The notes under the pieces are model-generated. The model had not been told where the DNA came from. It worked only from the letters and a program-made list of their open reading frames with translations, and did no database searches. Both the position numbers and the translations under genes were made by a program. This document shows, piece after piece, positions 1-7,089 of a DNA stretch of 64,000 nt. The DNA lies in NCBI GenBank assembly GCA_963742535.1, contig CAVUMC010000002.1:558001-622000 (forward strand), written 5' to 3'. This stretch comes from VRUE01 sp963742535. GTDB lineage: Bacteria > Actinomycetota > Thermoleophilia > Solirubrobacterales > 70-9. Position 1 is the first letter of the stretch, and each line of letters opens with the position of its first letter.

Positions 1-14
1 CAGGTCAAAGAGTA

Positions 15-46
15 GGCTCCTGGCCACCCGGCCAAAGTGAGGAGCC
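15..46. repeat. Inverted repeat at left edge
   Basis: GGCTCCT (15-21) pairs with AGGAGCC (40-46), with an inner GGCC/GGCC pair. The hairpin lies 30 bp before the first gene. It could end an upstream transcript or be a 5' UTR stem; there is no T-run to decide. Confidence 0.35.
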
Positions 47-76
47 GGTGAAGACTTCCCAGACACGGAGAGCGAG

Positions 77-910
77 ATGACCACCCCAGCAGCCCTGACC
101 AGCGCCCCGCCCGAGCTCAACACGCTGAAGATCGAGATCGATGGCGAGATCGGCACGCTTACCCTCAACCGGCCCGATGCCTTCAACGCGATGAGCCCGG
201 AGATGATCGGCGAGCTAACCGTGGCCTTTTCCTGGCTCGCCGACCGGGCCCCGATCCGGGCGCTGATCATCACCGGCGCCGGCAAGGCGTTCTGCTCTGG
301 CGGCGACATCAACTGGTTCAAACAAGGGGTCGAAAGCGAGGAGATCGACCTGCCTTCGGAGGTACGACGCGGCGCCGAGGCCCTGCACGCGGCGATCGTA
401 GACCTGAGGCGGATCCCCTATCCCGTGATCTGCGCGGTCAACGGCCCGGCGGCCGGGGCGGGCTTCTCACTGGCCCTCGCCTGCGACACCCGCATCTCCT
501 CCGACACCGCCTTCTTCGCCTGCGCCTACGGCCGCATCGGCGCCTCTCCAGATGGCGGCATGACCTACTTCCTGCCGCGCGTGGTCGGGCCCAGCCGGGC
601 GCTCGAGATCCTGATCAACGATCCGAACATGACCGCGGAGGATGCGCTGGCCGAGCGCCTCGTCGCCGAGGTGGTCCCTGCGGACGAGCTGATGGACCGG
701 GCCCGCGCCAAGGCGGAGAAGCTGGCCGCCAAGGCGCCGCACTACGTGCGCATGGCCAAGCAGCTCGCCAACACCAGCATCGAGCACACGCTTACCGAGC
801 ACCTGCAGCTCGAGCGCCACGGCATCGCCGACAGCATGGCGACCGAGGACCTGCAGGGCGGCGTCGAGGCCTTCTTCGGCGGCGGCACCCCGGAGTTCCA
901 CGGCCGCTGA
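77..910 (+). CDS. Enoyl-CoA hydratase/isomerase family protein
   Basis: Crotonase-fold protein of 277 aa, the usual length. Such enzymes hydrate or isomerise acyl-CoA double bonds in the cytoplasm, mostly in fatty-acid or amino-acid breakdown. Visible signatures are the first oxyanion-hole segment AFCSGGD (about residue 73), the second AVNGPAAGAGFSLALACD (about 122), and the acid-residue segment IGASPDGG (about 155) where one catalytic carboxylate normally sits. GGAGAG precedes the ATG. It stands alone, with a lipoprotein gene 77 bp downstream. The substrate cannot be told; isomerase, hydratase or a CoA-ester lyase variant are all possible. Confidence 0.88.
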   Translation: MTTPAALTSAPPELNTLKIEIDGEIGTLTLNRPDAFNAMSPEMIGELTVAFSWLADRAPIRALIITGAGKAFCSGGDINWFKQGVESEEIDLPSEVRRGAEALHAAIVDLRRIPYPVICAVNGPAAGAGFSLALACDTRISSDTAFFACAYGRIGASPDGGMTYFLPRVVGPSRALEILINDPNMTAEDALAERLVAEVVPADELMDRARAKAEKLAAKAPHYVRMAKQLANTSIEHTLTEHLQLERHGIADSMATEDLQGGVEAFFGGGTPEFHGR

Positions 911-986
911 ACCGACTGCGGGCGTCCCCCATATGCGGTTACAGTTTCCCTGAGCATTTCGCCCCCCAGGAAAGGACTTCCCAGCC

Positions 987-1460
987 ATGAAGAAGCTCGT
1001 CGCGTTTCTCGTCCTTGCCCTCGCAGCTCTGGCGCTCGTCGCCTGCGGTGGTGGCAGCGATGACAACTCCACTACGACCGCGACGAACGGCGGCGGCGAA
1101 AGCCAGGCCGAGCAGGGCGGTGGCGCCGCCGGACAGGAAGCCCCCAGCGGCAACAATGCGGGCGGTGGCTCTGCCTCGACGCTGAAGTTCGAAGCTGACC
1201 CGAACGGCCAGCTCGCCTACACCACCACCAGCGCCACGGCCAATGCGGGCGAAGTGACGATCGACTTCAAGAACCCGCAGTCACTCACCCACGACGTCGC
1301 GATCGAAACCTCCAGCGGCGAAGAAGTAGGCAAGACCGAACTGATCGCCGACGGCTCCGACTCGACCACGGTCGATCTCAAACCGGGCACCTACACCTTC
1401 TACTGCTCGGTCCCTGGCCACCGCGAAGCCGGCATGGAAGGCACGCTGACGGTCAAGTAG
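987..1460 (+). CDS. Cupredoxin-domain lipoprotein (plastocyanin/azurin-like)
   Basis: Secreted lipoprotein of 157 aa. A signal peptide ends in the lipobox LALVAC, so the Cys near residue 20 should be acylated on the outer face of the membrane. A low-complexity Gly/Asn/Gln/Ser linker (about 22-65) leads to a C-terminal cupredoxin domain. The type-1 copper ligands are visible: His in LTHDV, then Cys, His and Met in YCSVPGHREAGM. It is probably a small blue-copper electron carrier or copper-binding protein. AGGAAAGGA precedes the start. A 16-bp perfect inverted repeat follows the stop. Confidence 0.85.
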   Translation: MKKLVAFLVLALAALALVACGGGSDDNSTTTATNGGGESQAEQGGGAAGQEAPSGNNAGGGSASTLKFEADPNGQLAYTTTSATANAGEVTIDFKNPQSLTHDVAIETSSGEEVGKTELIADGSDSTTVDLKPGTYTFYCSVPGHREAGMEGTLTVK

Positions 1461-1478
1461 CGGCGGCGCCAGAGAGCC

Positions 1479-1523
1479 CGCTCTTGACCTTTGTGAGGTT
1501 ATTCCAGACAAAGGTCAAGAGCG
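1479..1523. repeat. 16-bp perfect inverted repeat, possible bidirectional terminator
   Basis: CGCTCTTGACCTTTGT (1479-1494) is the exact reverse complement of 1508-1523, with a 13-nt loop. It starts 19 bp after the lipoprotein stop and ends 17 bp before the TetR operator. There is no U-run, so it is either a U-less terminator or a protein-binding site. Confidence 0.5.
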
Positions 1524-1539
1524 CCGGCTGCCCTGAGCG

Positions 1540-1575
1540 CTGAACATCTGTACAGTCGGCTGAACATGCGTTCAG
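1540..1575 (+). promoter_or_regulatory. Tandem TetR-type operators overlapping the regulator's start codon
   Basis: Two copies of a 16-bp near-palindrome, CTGAACATSYGTWCAG, lie at 1540-1555 and 1560-1575, 20 bp apart start to start. The second copy is the core of a longer palindrome with 10-bp arms (1556-1579) whose centre contains the ATG at 1566. TACAGT (1551-1556) could be a -10 box, placing the transcript start within a few bases of the ATG. That fits the absence of a ribosome-binding site and suggests a leaderless, self-repressed mRNA. Confidence 0.6.
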
Positions 1576-2159
1576 CCGAAGGCAGAGAATCGATCGTCGC
1601 CGCCGCGCTTCGCATCTTCGGTGAGCGCGGCATCGAGGCCACCTCACTGCGGGAGGTCGCCAAGGCTGCTGGGGTCTCCCCCGCGCTGATCGTCCACCAC
1701 TTCGGCGGCAAGGACGGTCTCGTCGCTGCCGTGGACGAGACCGCGCTCGAAGAGTTCGGCAGCGCCTACGGAGGCGAGGCAGGGGAAGGCGATGACCCGG
1801 TCGACCTGCTGCGCCGGCGCTCTGCGCAGACGGTCGGGGTGATGCGAGAGCACCCCGAGGCCTGCGCCTACCTTGGACGCGCCTTGGTTGAGGGAACCGA
1901 CGGCAGCGCCCGCCTCTTCCGCCTGATGGTCGAGGGCGGCCGGGCCGAGATCGACACTTTGGCCGAGCGGGGAGCCCTGCGCGAGGACGCCGACCGGCTC
2001 TGGGCGACGCTGCAGCACTTCTTCCTGATCTGGGCCCCACTCAGCTTCATGCCCTTGCTGGAACAGGAGGCGCTGGGCGGCCCGCTCCTCGACGAGAAGA
2101 TCCTCGATCGCTGGGCCAACGCCAACGTCGACCTCTTGCGCGAAGGCCTCTACCGATGA
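1566..2159 (+). CDS. TetR/AcrR family transcriptional regulator
   Basis: Repressor-type regulator of 197 aa. The N-terminal helix-turn-helix is clear: RIFGERGIEATSLREVAKAAG (about 18-38), then VSPALIVHHFGGKDGL, the typical recognition-helix region. The rest is the all-helical ligand-binding/dimer domain, which does not reveal its ligand. The ATG lies inside a candidate operator with a second copy just upstream, so autorepression is likely. The stop overlaps the next start by ATGA, coupling it to an SRPBCC protein and then a cupin protein, probably the regulated partners. Confidence 0.88.
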   Translation: MRSAEGRESIVAAALRIFGERGIEATSLREVAKAAGVSPALIVHHFGGKDGLVAAVDETALEEFGSAYGGEAGEGDDPVDLLRRRSAQTVGVMREHPEACAYLGRALVEGTDGSARLFRLMVEGGRAEIDTLAERGALREDADRLWATLQHFFLIWAPLSFMPLLEQEALGGPLLDEKILDRWANANVDLLREGLYR

Positions 2160-2620
2160 GCCGCTGGGAGACCACGAGCACGATCGAGGCCGAGGCGTCC
2201 CCCACCGCGGTCTGGCAGGAGGCCTACGAGGACGCCGAGGCATGGCCGAAGTGGAATGCCGAGATCAGGCGCGCCAGTCTCGACGGCCCACTGGTTCTCG
2301 GCGCCAAAGCGAAGATCGTCTTCAACACCGGCTTGCGCCTGCGCTTCGAGGTGGTCGAGTTCGAGCAGGGCCGCCTCTTTACCGACGAGTCCCGCCTCCC
2401 AGGCGCTCGTATGGGCCACCGTCACCTGATCGAGCCAACCGCCGGCGGCAGCAAGCTGACCAACACCATCTACATCGAGGGCCCACTGTCACCAATATGG
2501 CGCCGCATCCTCGGCCCAGCCGCGGCGCGCACCCTTCCCGATGCCCAGCGCGCCGTGGTCAAGCTGGCCGGGCCTGCAATACAGTCGGCCGATGCCGAAC
2601 ATCTTCAAACCGAGCTTTGA
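2156..2620 (+). CDS. SRPBCC (START/polyketide-cyclase-like) family protein
   Basis: Small protein of 154 aa with the pattern of the SRPBCC fold: an N-terminal strand WETTSTIEAEASPTAVW, then DAEAWPKWNAEI, a motif common to this family. Members hold hydrophobic ligands in a deep cavity; most have no proven reaction. It starts by ATGA overlap with the TetR gene and overlaps the next gene by 29 bp, so the three form one operon. No signal peptide is seen, so it should be cytoplasmic. Confidence 0.75.
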   Translation: MSRWETTSTIEAEASPTAVWQEAYEDAEAWPKWNAEIRRASLDGPLVLGAKAKIVFNTGLRLRFEVVEFEQGRLFTDESRLPGARMGHRHLIEPTAGGSKLTNTIYIEGPLSPIWRRILGPAAARTLPDAQRAVVKLAGPAIQSADAEHLQTEL

Positions 2621-3071
2621 GGACGGTGAGCGCCCGGAGGGATTTCGCTCACGCCGGGCGCGGATCGGCTACGAGCTCGGCACCGAGCTGATCGGCTGCA
2701 GCCTCTGGGAGCTGCCACCCGGAGAAGCCGCCTACCCGTACCACTACCACTACTCCGACGAGGAGCTGGTGATCGTCCTCTCCGGCCGCCCCACCCTGCG
2801 CACCCCCGAGGGCAATCGCGAGCTCGAGGTAGGCGAGGCGCTGCGCTTCGAGCTGGGCGAGACGGGCGCCCACCAGATCTTCAATGCCACCGACCAACCC
2901 GCGACCTTCCTGGCCGTCTCCAGCCACGGCCGCCCCGACGTCGTCGTCTACCCCGACGCAGACAAGATCGGCGTCGGCGAGCGCCTGCCCGAGGGCGGAG
3001 GCCTGCGTGCCTTCTTCAAGCGCGACGATGCCGTCGGCTACTTCGAGGGCGAGACCTTCTCCGACAGCTGA
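2592..3071 (+). CDS. Cupin-domain protein
   Basis: Single-domain cupin of about 159 aa. The first metal-binding motif is seen as PYHYHYSDEELVIVLSG (about residues 50-66: His, His, Glu), followed by the second motif region GETGAHQIFN (about 96-105). The start chosen is the ATG at 2592 (MPNIFKPSF); a longer reading from 2541 adds residues that look like read-through of the previous gene. Third gene of the TetR operon. Catalytic or only sugar/metal-binding roles are possible. The substrate is unknown. Confidence 0.8.
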   Translation: MPNIFKPSFEDGERPEGFRSRRARIGYELGTELIGCSLWELPPGEAAYPYHYHYSDEELVIVLSGRPTLRTPEGNRELEVGEALRFELGETGAHQIFNATDQPATFLAVSSHGRPDVVVYPDADKIGVGERLPEGGGLRAFFKRDDAVGYFEGETFSDS

Positions 3072-3079
3072 GGGAAGCC

Positions 3080-3535
3080 TTACTTCTCGATTTCGTAGGT
3101 GAAGTCGTACTCGGTTTCTTCGTCGTTGCGGGAGTGCAGTTTCATCTGCCCGCTCGCGTCTTCGTATTCGTCGGTCCCACCGGTGATTGCGAGGGTGGAG
3201 TCCTTGCTGTCGTAGAAGGGCCCCTCAACTGTGATCTGGCCACCGTCGAGCGAGACAGTCCAGATGCACTCCCAGGCTTTCCCCGCCGCGGTGCGGATGC
3301 ACTGCCCATTGTCCGTTCCCACCCGTTCCTTATTCGCTTCATCGAACACCGGGTTGGCAAAGGCGAACACATCGCCGACCGAGTCTTCCTCAGACTTCGG
3401 GCCGATATGGCGGACCGTGTCGGTGTCCGCGTGCTCGACCAGGGCAATGGTTTCCGAGTCGGAGCTATCCCCACAGGCCGAAAGCAGGACGACAACACAC
3501 ACCGCAGCGAACGGGACGAGACGCTGAATCCTCAT
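3080..3535 (-). CDS. Secreted lipoprotein with allene-oxide-cyclase/dirigent-like barrel
   Basis: Protein of 151 aa starting at the ATG at 3535, chosen because GGAGGAG lies just upstream. A signal peptide ends in VLLSAC, a lipobox, so it should be membrane-anchored outside the cell. The mature part has the pattern GDVFAFANPVFDE, a Cys-containing strand, LDGGQITVEGPF, then AITGGTDEYEDASGQ. This resembles the AOC-barrel/dirigent-like domain found in many actinobacterial exported proteins. The family assignment rests on motif recall only. Function unknown. Confidence 0.65.
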   Translation of the reverse strand: MRIQRLVPFAAVCVVVLLSACGDSSDSETIALVEHADTDTVRHIGPKSEEDSVGDVFAFANPVFDEANKERVGTDNGQCIRTAAGKAWECIWTVSLDGGQITVEGPFYDSKDSTLAITGGTDEYEDASGQMKLHSRNDEETEYDFTYEIEK

Positions 3536-3650
3536 TTCTCTCCTCCGGATCGTTGGAGACCGGTGAATCGAGTCTCGCCCTCCAGATCGAGGCACGTCAA
3601 CGGCCGCCGCGGCCAATGCCCGGCGTCCCGCGTGGCCATAGCGGCGCGCG

Positions 3651-4124
3651 CTAGTTGGCCGGAGCCATTACCCGCGTCACCGAGTCGCCGACAAAGCAGG
3701 GCTTCTCGTTGCCCTCGACCTCGAGGGTGAAACGGGTGATGACTTGGTACCAGCCGCCGCCCTTCTCGTCGACCGAGACGACCTCGGCGCGACCGCGGAC
3801 CTTGGTGTCGACCGGGACCGGAGCCGGGAAGCGGATCTTGTCCCAGCCGTAGTTGACGCCGAGAGCGAAGCCTGTGGCGGAGATCAGTTCCTTGCGGAAG
3901 CCGTCGACCAGGGAGAGGGTGAGGTTGCCGTGAGCGATCGTCGTGCCGAAGGGGCTCTCATTCTTCGCCCGCTCGACGTCGACGTGGATCCACTGATCGT
4001 CACCCGAGAGCTCGGCGAAGGTGTCGATATCCCCCTGCGTGACAATGCGCCACTCGCTCGGGCCGATCTCCTGCCCGAGCAGTGCTTGCATCCCCTCAAC
4101 ACCTTGTACCTCGACGCTTGACAT
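3651..4124 (-). CDS. MaoC-family (R)-hydratase, hot-dog fold
   Basis: Protein of about 157 aa with the MaoC/NodN hydratase signature: SGDDQWIHVDVERAKN then SPFGTTIAHGNLTLSL (about 50-85), carrying the catalytic Asp and His of the (R)-specific enoyl-CoA hydratase family. It probably hydrates a trans-2-enoyl-CoA. I chose the ATG at 4124 (MSSVEVQGVEG); the upstream ATG at 4151 adds nine residues without family likeness. It stands alone on the minus strand. Its role with the crotonase at 77-910 is not shown. Confidence 0.85.
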   Translation of the reverse strand: MSSVEVQGVEGMQALLGQEIGPSEWRIVTQGDIDTFAELSGDDQWIHVDVERAKNESPFGTTIAHGNLTLSLVDGFRKELISATGFALGVNYGWDKIRFPAPVPVDTKVRGRAEVVSVDEKGGGWYQVITRFTLEVEGNEKPCFVGDSVTRVMAPAN

Positions 4125-4259
4125 CGCCGCGCAGTCTAGTCGCAGGGCCACAGCACCGGGCTGGCTAACCGAGCCAAGGTCGGCTCATTTCGAGCCACGT
4201 TTACCTGGAACGCTCCTAGTGCGACTGAAATCTGTTGATGAGGGGGTATGGAGGTAGCG

Positions 4260-6410
4260 ATGAAACAGCGGCGACTTTTGGCTCTTCTCGCACTGCCGTG
4301 CCTCCTCTTGCTGCTCCCTTCAATCAGCGCCGCGGCCCCGAGTTGCGCCGAAGGCCCGGAAACCATCGGAACGACGATCATCGGCACGCCCTGCGCCGAC
4401 ACGATTCGGATGCCGCGCAGTGTCACCACCGTCCTCGGCGAAGGCGGCGACGACGTCCTCTACGGCCAGCGTGGCAACGACAGCATCTTCGGCGGCGAGG
4501 GCGACGACAGGCTCTACGGAGGGGTCGGCGACGATCGTCTCCGCGGCGGTCCGGGCGACGATCGGCTCTCCGGAGGGTTCGGCGCCGATTCCCTCGATGG
4601 CGAAGGCGGCAACGATTTCGACCGCGGCGACGCGACGATCGACTACATCGCCGACTCGGGCGAAGGCGGCAGCGACACCCTCAGCTTCGCGACGGGGGTG
4701 ACGCCGGGCTTCCCTAACACGGGGGCCTTCTTCACGGACCGCGGCTTCCCGGCGGGCGCCGAGGGGCGCGGCGTTTTCGTCGACCTGGGCGAAGGCTTCG
4801 CCAATGATGGGGGGGCTCCCTCCGGCGGCGGCTTCGACGAACCGTTCGAGCCAGACAAACCGAACCCGCTCGATCCGGAAACCGACTTCAGCCACTTTGA
4901 GATCGTGATCGGCACTCCTTTCCCCGATTACATAGTCGGCACCTCCAACGCGGAGACCTTCTACGGCGGCGGCGGCGCGGACCTGATCGACGGGGGCGGG
5001 GGCGGCGATGTCGCCCACGGTGGCGCCGATGAAGACGGCTGCGTCGACGTCGCAACTGACGACTGCGAGTTCTCCAGCGAAAAAATCAAACTGCGAAACC
5101 CAGGCGGGATTGCGGTTGGCGTCATGGCTCCGGGCGGTCCTGGGGGCCCAGCCGTCTACCTGACCGGCAGCAACCAAGACGATCGGGTGACGGCGAGCTA
5201 CGGGTCGGGAGCGGTCACCTTCACCCTGGCGATTGACAGCGAAGGGCAGTTCGACGCCACCGCGGCGTTGGCCGGAGGGTGCTCTGCGCCAAGCGGCGGA
5301 TCGGTCTCCTGCCCAGTGCCCGAAACTCCCGACTCAATCCTGCTCGCCGGTCTGGGGGGCGATGACGTCCTCTCAGCCCCCAATTTGCCCGAAGCCGTCT
5401 CGGTCATAGGCCTGGGCAACGAAGGTGACGATTCCCTCACCGGTGGCGAAACCGAAGATGCGCTCGTCGATGGCGCGGGCAACGACACGGTGAACGGTGG
5501 TGGGCGCGACGATGCGCTGCCGAACAACGGCGGTAGCGACCAGCTCCACGCCGGGGCTGGCGAGGACCTCTTCATCTCCAACGCGGTCTGCAACGGCGAC
5601 CTTCTCGACGGCGGCGGTGATCGTGACAACGCCAACTGGGCCAACTTCGGGTCGGGCGTGACAATCGACATGGCCGACCACGTCGCCGGCTTGATTGGCC
5701 CCCAGGGCGAAGCGCGCTGCAGCAGCGCCAGCGAACTTACGGGCCTGCAAGCGATCGAGGACATCGAGGCCACCAACGGCGGCGACAACTTGATCGGCGA
5801 TGACGGCCCCAACCAGCTGCTCGGCCGCTACGGGCCGGACAACTTCTTCGGGGGTGCCGGCAACGACCTGCTGCTGGCCAACTCCAACGCCTTTGAGGAC
5901 TTGGAAGACCCGAACGACTCCGACCCGATCGTCGACTGTGGCGAAGGCTTTGACACCGCGCTGATCGACTTCGCTCCGATTGTCGACGGCCCCCCCGTCA
6001 ACTGCGAGTCGATCGAAGAACGCGCTCCGAACAGCTTCCGCCCACCCGACACACCTACCAACCCCAATCCCGAGCCCGAAAAGGCCGAACCCCCGCCTCC
6101 TCCACCACCACCGCCGCCGCCAAAACGTGACCGCACCCCGCCCGCAACCCTTCTGCGCCATCACCCGGCGGCGTTGCTCTTCACCTCGCGTCCCCGCCGT
6201 CGCGTCTTCTTCTCCTTCGCGGCCTCCGAGGCGGGCGCGGGCTTCCATTGCAAGCTCGATGGTCAGCCCTGGCGCCTCTGTCGTTCTCCCCGCTCCTACC
6301 GCGTTGCCCCGGGGCGACACACCTTCCGCGTCTTTGCGGTCGATGCCGCCGGTAACCACGACCGCTCGCCGGTGAGGTTCAAGTTCGCGGTGCGGGCTTC
6401 GGGGGGCTAG
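4260..6410 (+). CDS. Secreted RTX-like calcium-binding repeat protein
   Basis: Protein of 716 aa. The ATG at 4260 is preferred over 4248 because GGAGGT lies 6 nt before it. A signal peptide ends near SISAAA. Glycine/aspartate nonapeptide repeats of the GGxGxDxLx type follow (GEGGDDVLYG, GGEGDDRLYGG, GGPGDDRLSGG at about 55-110, with further sets near 230, 380-440 and 500-530). These form calcium-binding beta-rolls in the RTX family. A run of prolines (about 610-622) leads to a C-terminal Ig-like domain (GRHTFRVFAVDAAGNHD). No protease or lipase domain is seen, so it is probably a surface or matrix protein. Confidence 0.82.
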   Translation: MKQRRLLALLALPCLLLLLPSISAAAPSCAEGPETIGTTIIGTPCADTIRMPRSVTTVLGEGGDDVLYGQRGNDSIFGGEGDDRLYGGVGDDRLRGGPGDDRLSGGFGADSLDGEGGNDFDRGDATIDYIADSGEGGSDTLSFATGVTPGFPNTGAFFTDRGFPAGAEGRGVFVDLGEGFANDGGAPSGGGFDEPFEPDKPNPLDPETDFSHFEIVIGTPFPDYIVGTSNAETFYGGGGADLIDGGGGGDVAHGGADEDGCVDVATDDCEFSSEKIKLRNPGGIAVGVMAPGGPGGPAVYLTGSNQDDRVTASYGSGAVTFTLAIDSEGQFDATAALAGGCSAPSGGSVSCPVPETPDSILLAGLGGDDVLSAPNLPEAVSVIGLGNEGDDSLTGGETEDALVDGAGNDTVNGGGRDDALPNNGGSDQLHAGAGEDLFISNAVCNGDLLDGGGDRDNANWANFGSGVTIDMADHVAGLIGPQGEARCSSASELTGLQAIEDIEATNGGDNLIGDDGPNQLLGRYGPDNFFGGAGNDLLLANSNAFEDLEDPNDSDPIVDCGEGFDTALIDFAPIVDGPPVNCESIEERAPNSFRPPDTPTNPNPEPEKAEPPPPPPPPPPPKRDRTPPATLLRHHPAALLFTSRPRRRVFFSFAASEAGAGFHCKLDGQPWRLCRSPRSYRVAPGRHTFRVFAVDAAGNHDRSPVRFKFAVRASGG

Positions 6411-6808
6411 GACGAGAGGCTGAGCCGGAGATCAGCGTGGCGCCCGATCGCGACGAAATCGGCATCCGCGCAGAGCAACTCGGCGTCGCTGCGAATTGCC
6501 ACGGCGGCAATCAAGCAATCGGTGAGCTTGCGCGGGGTCTCGCCGCCCCGGCGACAAGCTCGGAAGATCTCCGCGGCAGCTTCATAGTCCGCCGGGCCCT
6601 CGACGCCGAGGAACTCGAGGCCGTAAAGCAGGCGGCGCAGGCGTTCGCGGTCAGCCGCGTCACGCGCGCCCGCCAGAATCTCCATCACGATCACGTCGCT
6701 GCTGGCCAGCGCTGCCCCTTCCTCCAATGCCGTACGAAGGCGATGGTGGACCGGGCTCCCGGTAGCCCGCAGGAACTCGATCCAGGCGGAGCTGTCGACC
6801 AGAATCAC
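6407..6808 (-). CDS. PIN-domain ribonuclease toxin (VapC family)
   Basis: Protein of 133 aa with the PIN fold acidic residues: Asp4 in ILVDSSAWIEF, Glu in MEILAGARD (about 43), and Asp in LTDCLIAAVA and LLCADADF (about 96-118). VapC toxins cleave tRNA or rRNA when free of their antitoxin. It starts by ATGA overlap with the antitoxin gene (stop at 6805), the normal arrangement. Its 3' end overlaps the RTX gene's stop by 4 bp, tail to tail. Confidence 0.85.
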   Translation of the reverse strand: MILVDSSAWIEFLRATGSPVHHRLRTALEEGAALASSDVIVMEILAGARDAADRERLRRLLYGLEFLGVEGPADYEAAAEIFRACRRGGETPRKLTDCLIAAVAIRSDAELLCADADFVAIGRHADLRLSLSS

Positions 6809-7089
6809 GGGCGGCGAATCTCTTCGGGAGAGCGGATCTCAGCGAGGTCACCGCTCCAGCCGCCGCCCTCCTCCGCGAGCGCTTCCTCTCGGCTCATCGG
6901 CTCGCCGACAAGCCTGCGAAGCGCGAGATCGACGGCCTCGCGCTTGCTGCGCAACCGGTAGAGGCGCATCGCGCGACCGATCAGCTCGTCGTCTATCTCA
7001 ATGTTGGTTCGCGTCACCACACCTTTATACACCTTCAGGTGTACGAAACCTGGCAAAGCGTTGCGACGGTCTACAAGCAGAGCGCTCAT
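6805..7089 (-). CDS. VapB-family antitoxin
   Basis: Small protein with the VapB pattern RTNIEIDDELIGRAMRL then KREAVDLALRRLVG, a ribbon-helix-helix-like DNA-binding part followed by a toxin-binding tail. Two starts compete. The ATG at 7089 overlaps the upstream stop (ATGA), has GAGGT 8 nt before it and gives 94 aa. The GTGs at 7017 or 7020 give about 70 aa, nearer the family length. A palindrome at 7028-7043 would be coding in the first case and a promoter operator in the second. Confidence 0.8.
   Translation of the reverse strand: MSALLVDRRNALPGFVHLKVYKGVVTRTNIEIDDELIGRAMRLYRLRSKREAVDLALRRLVGEPMSREEALAEEGGGWSGDLAEIRSPEEIRRP
7028..7043 (-). promoter_or_regulatory. Candidate VapBC operator palindrome
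   Basis: TACACCT-TC-AGGTGTA is a perfect palindrome with a 2-bp centre, just upstream of the internal GTG starts of vapB and the AAAGGTG before them. Toxin-antitoxin pairs usually repress themselves at such sites. It is weakened by the possibility that vapB starts further upstream. Confidence 0.4.
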
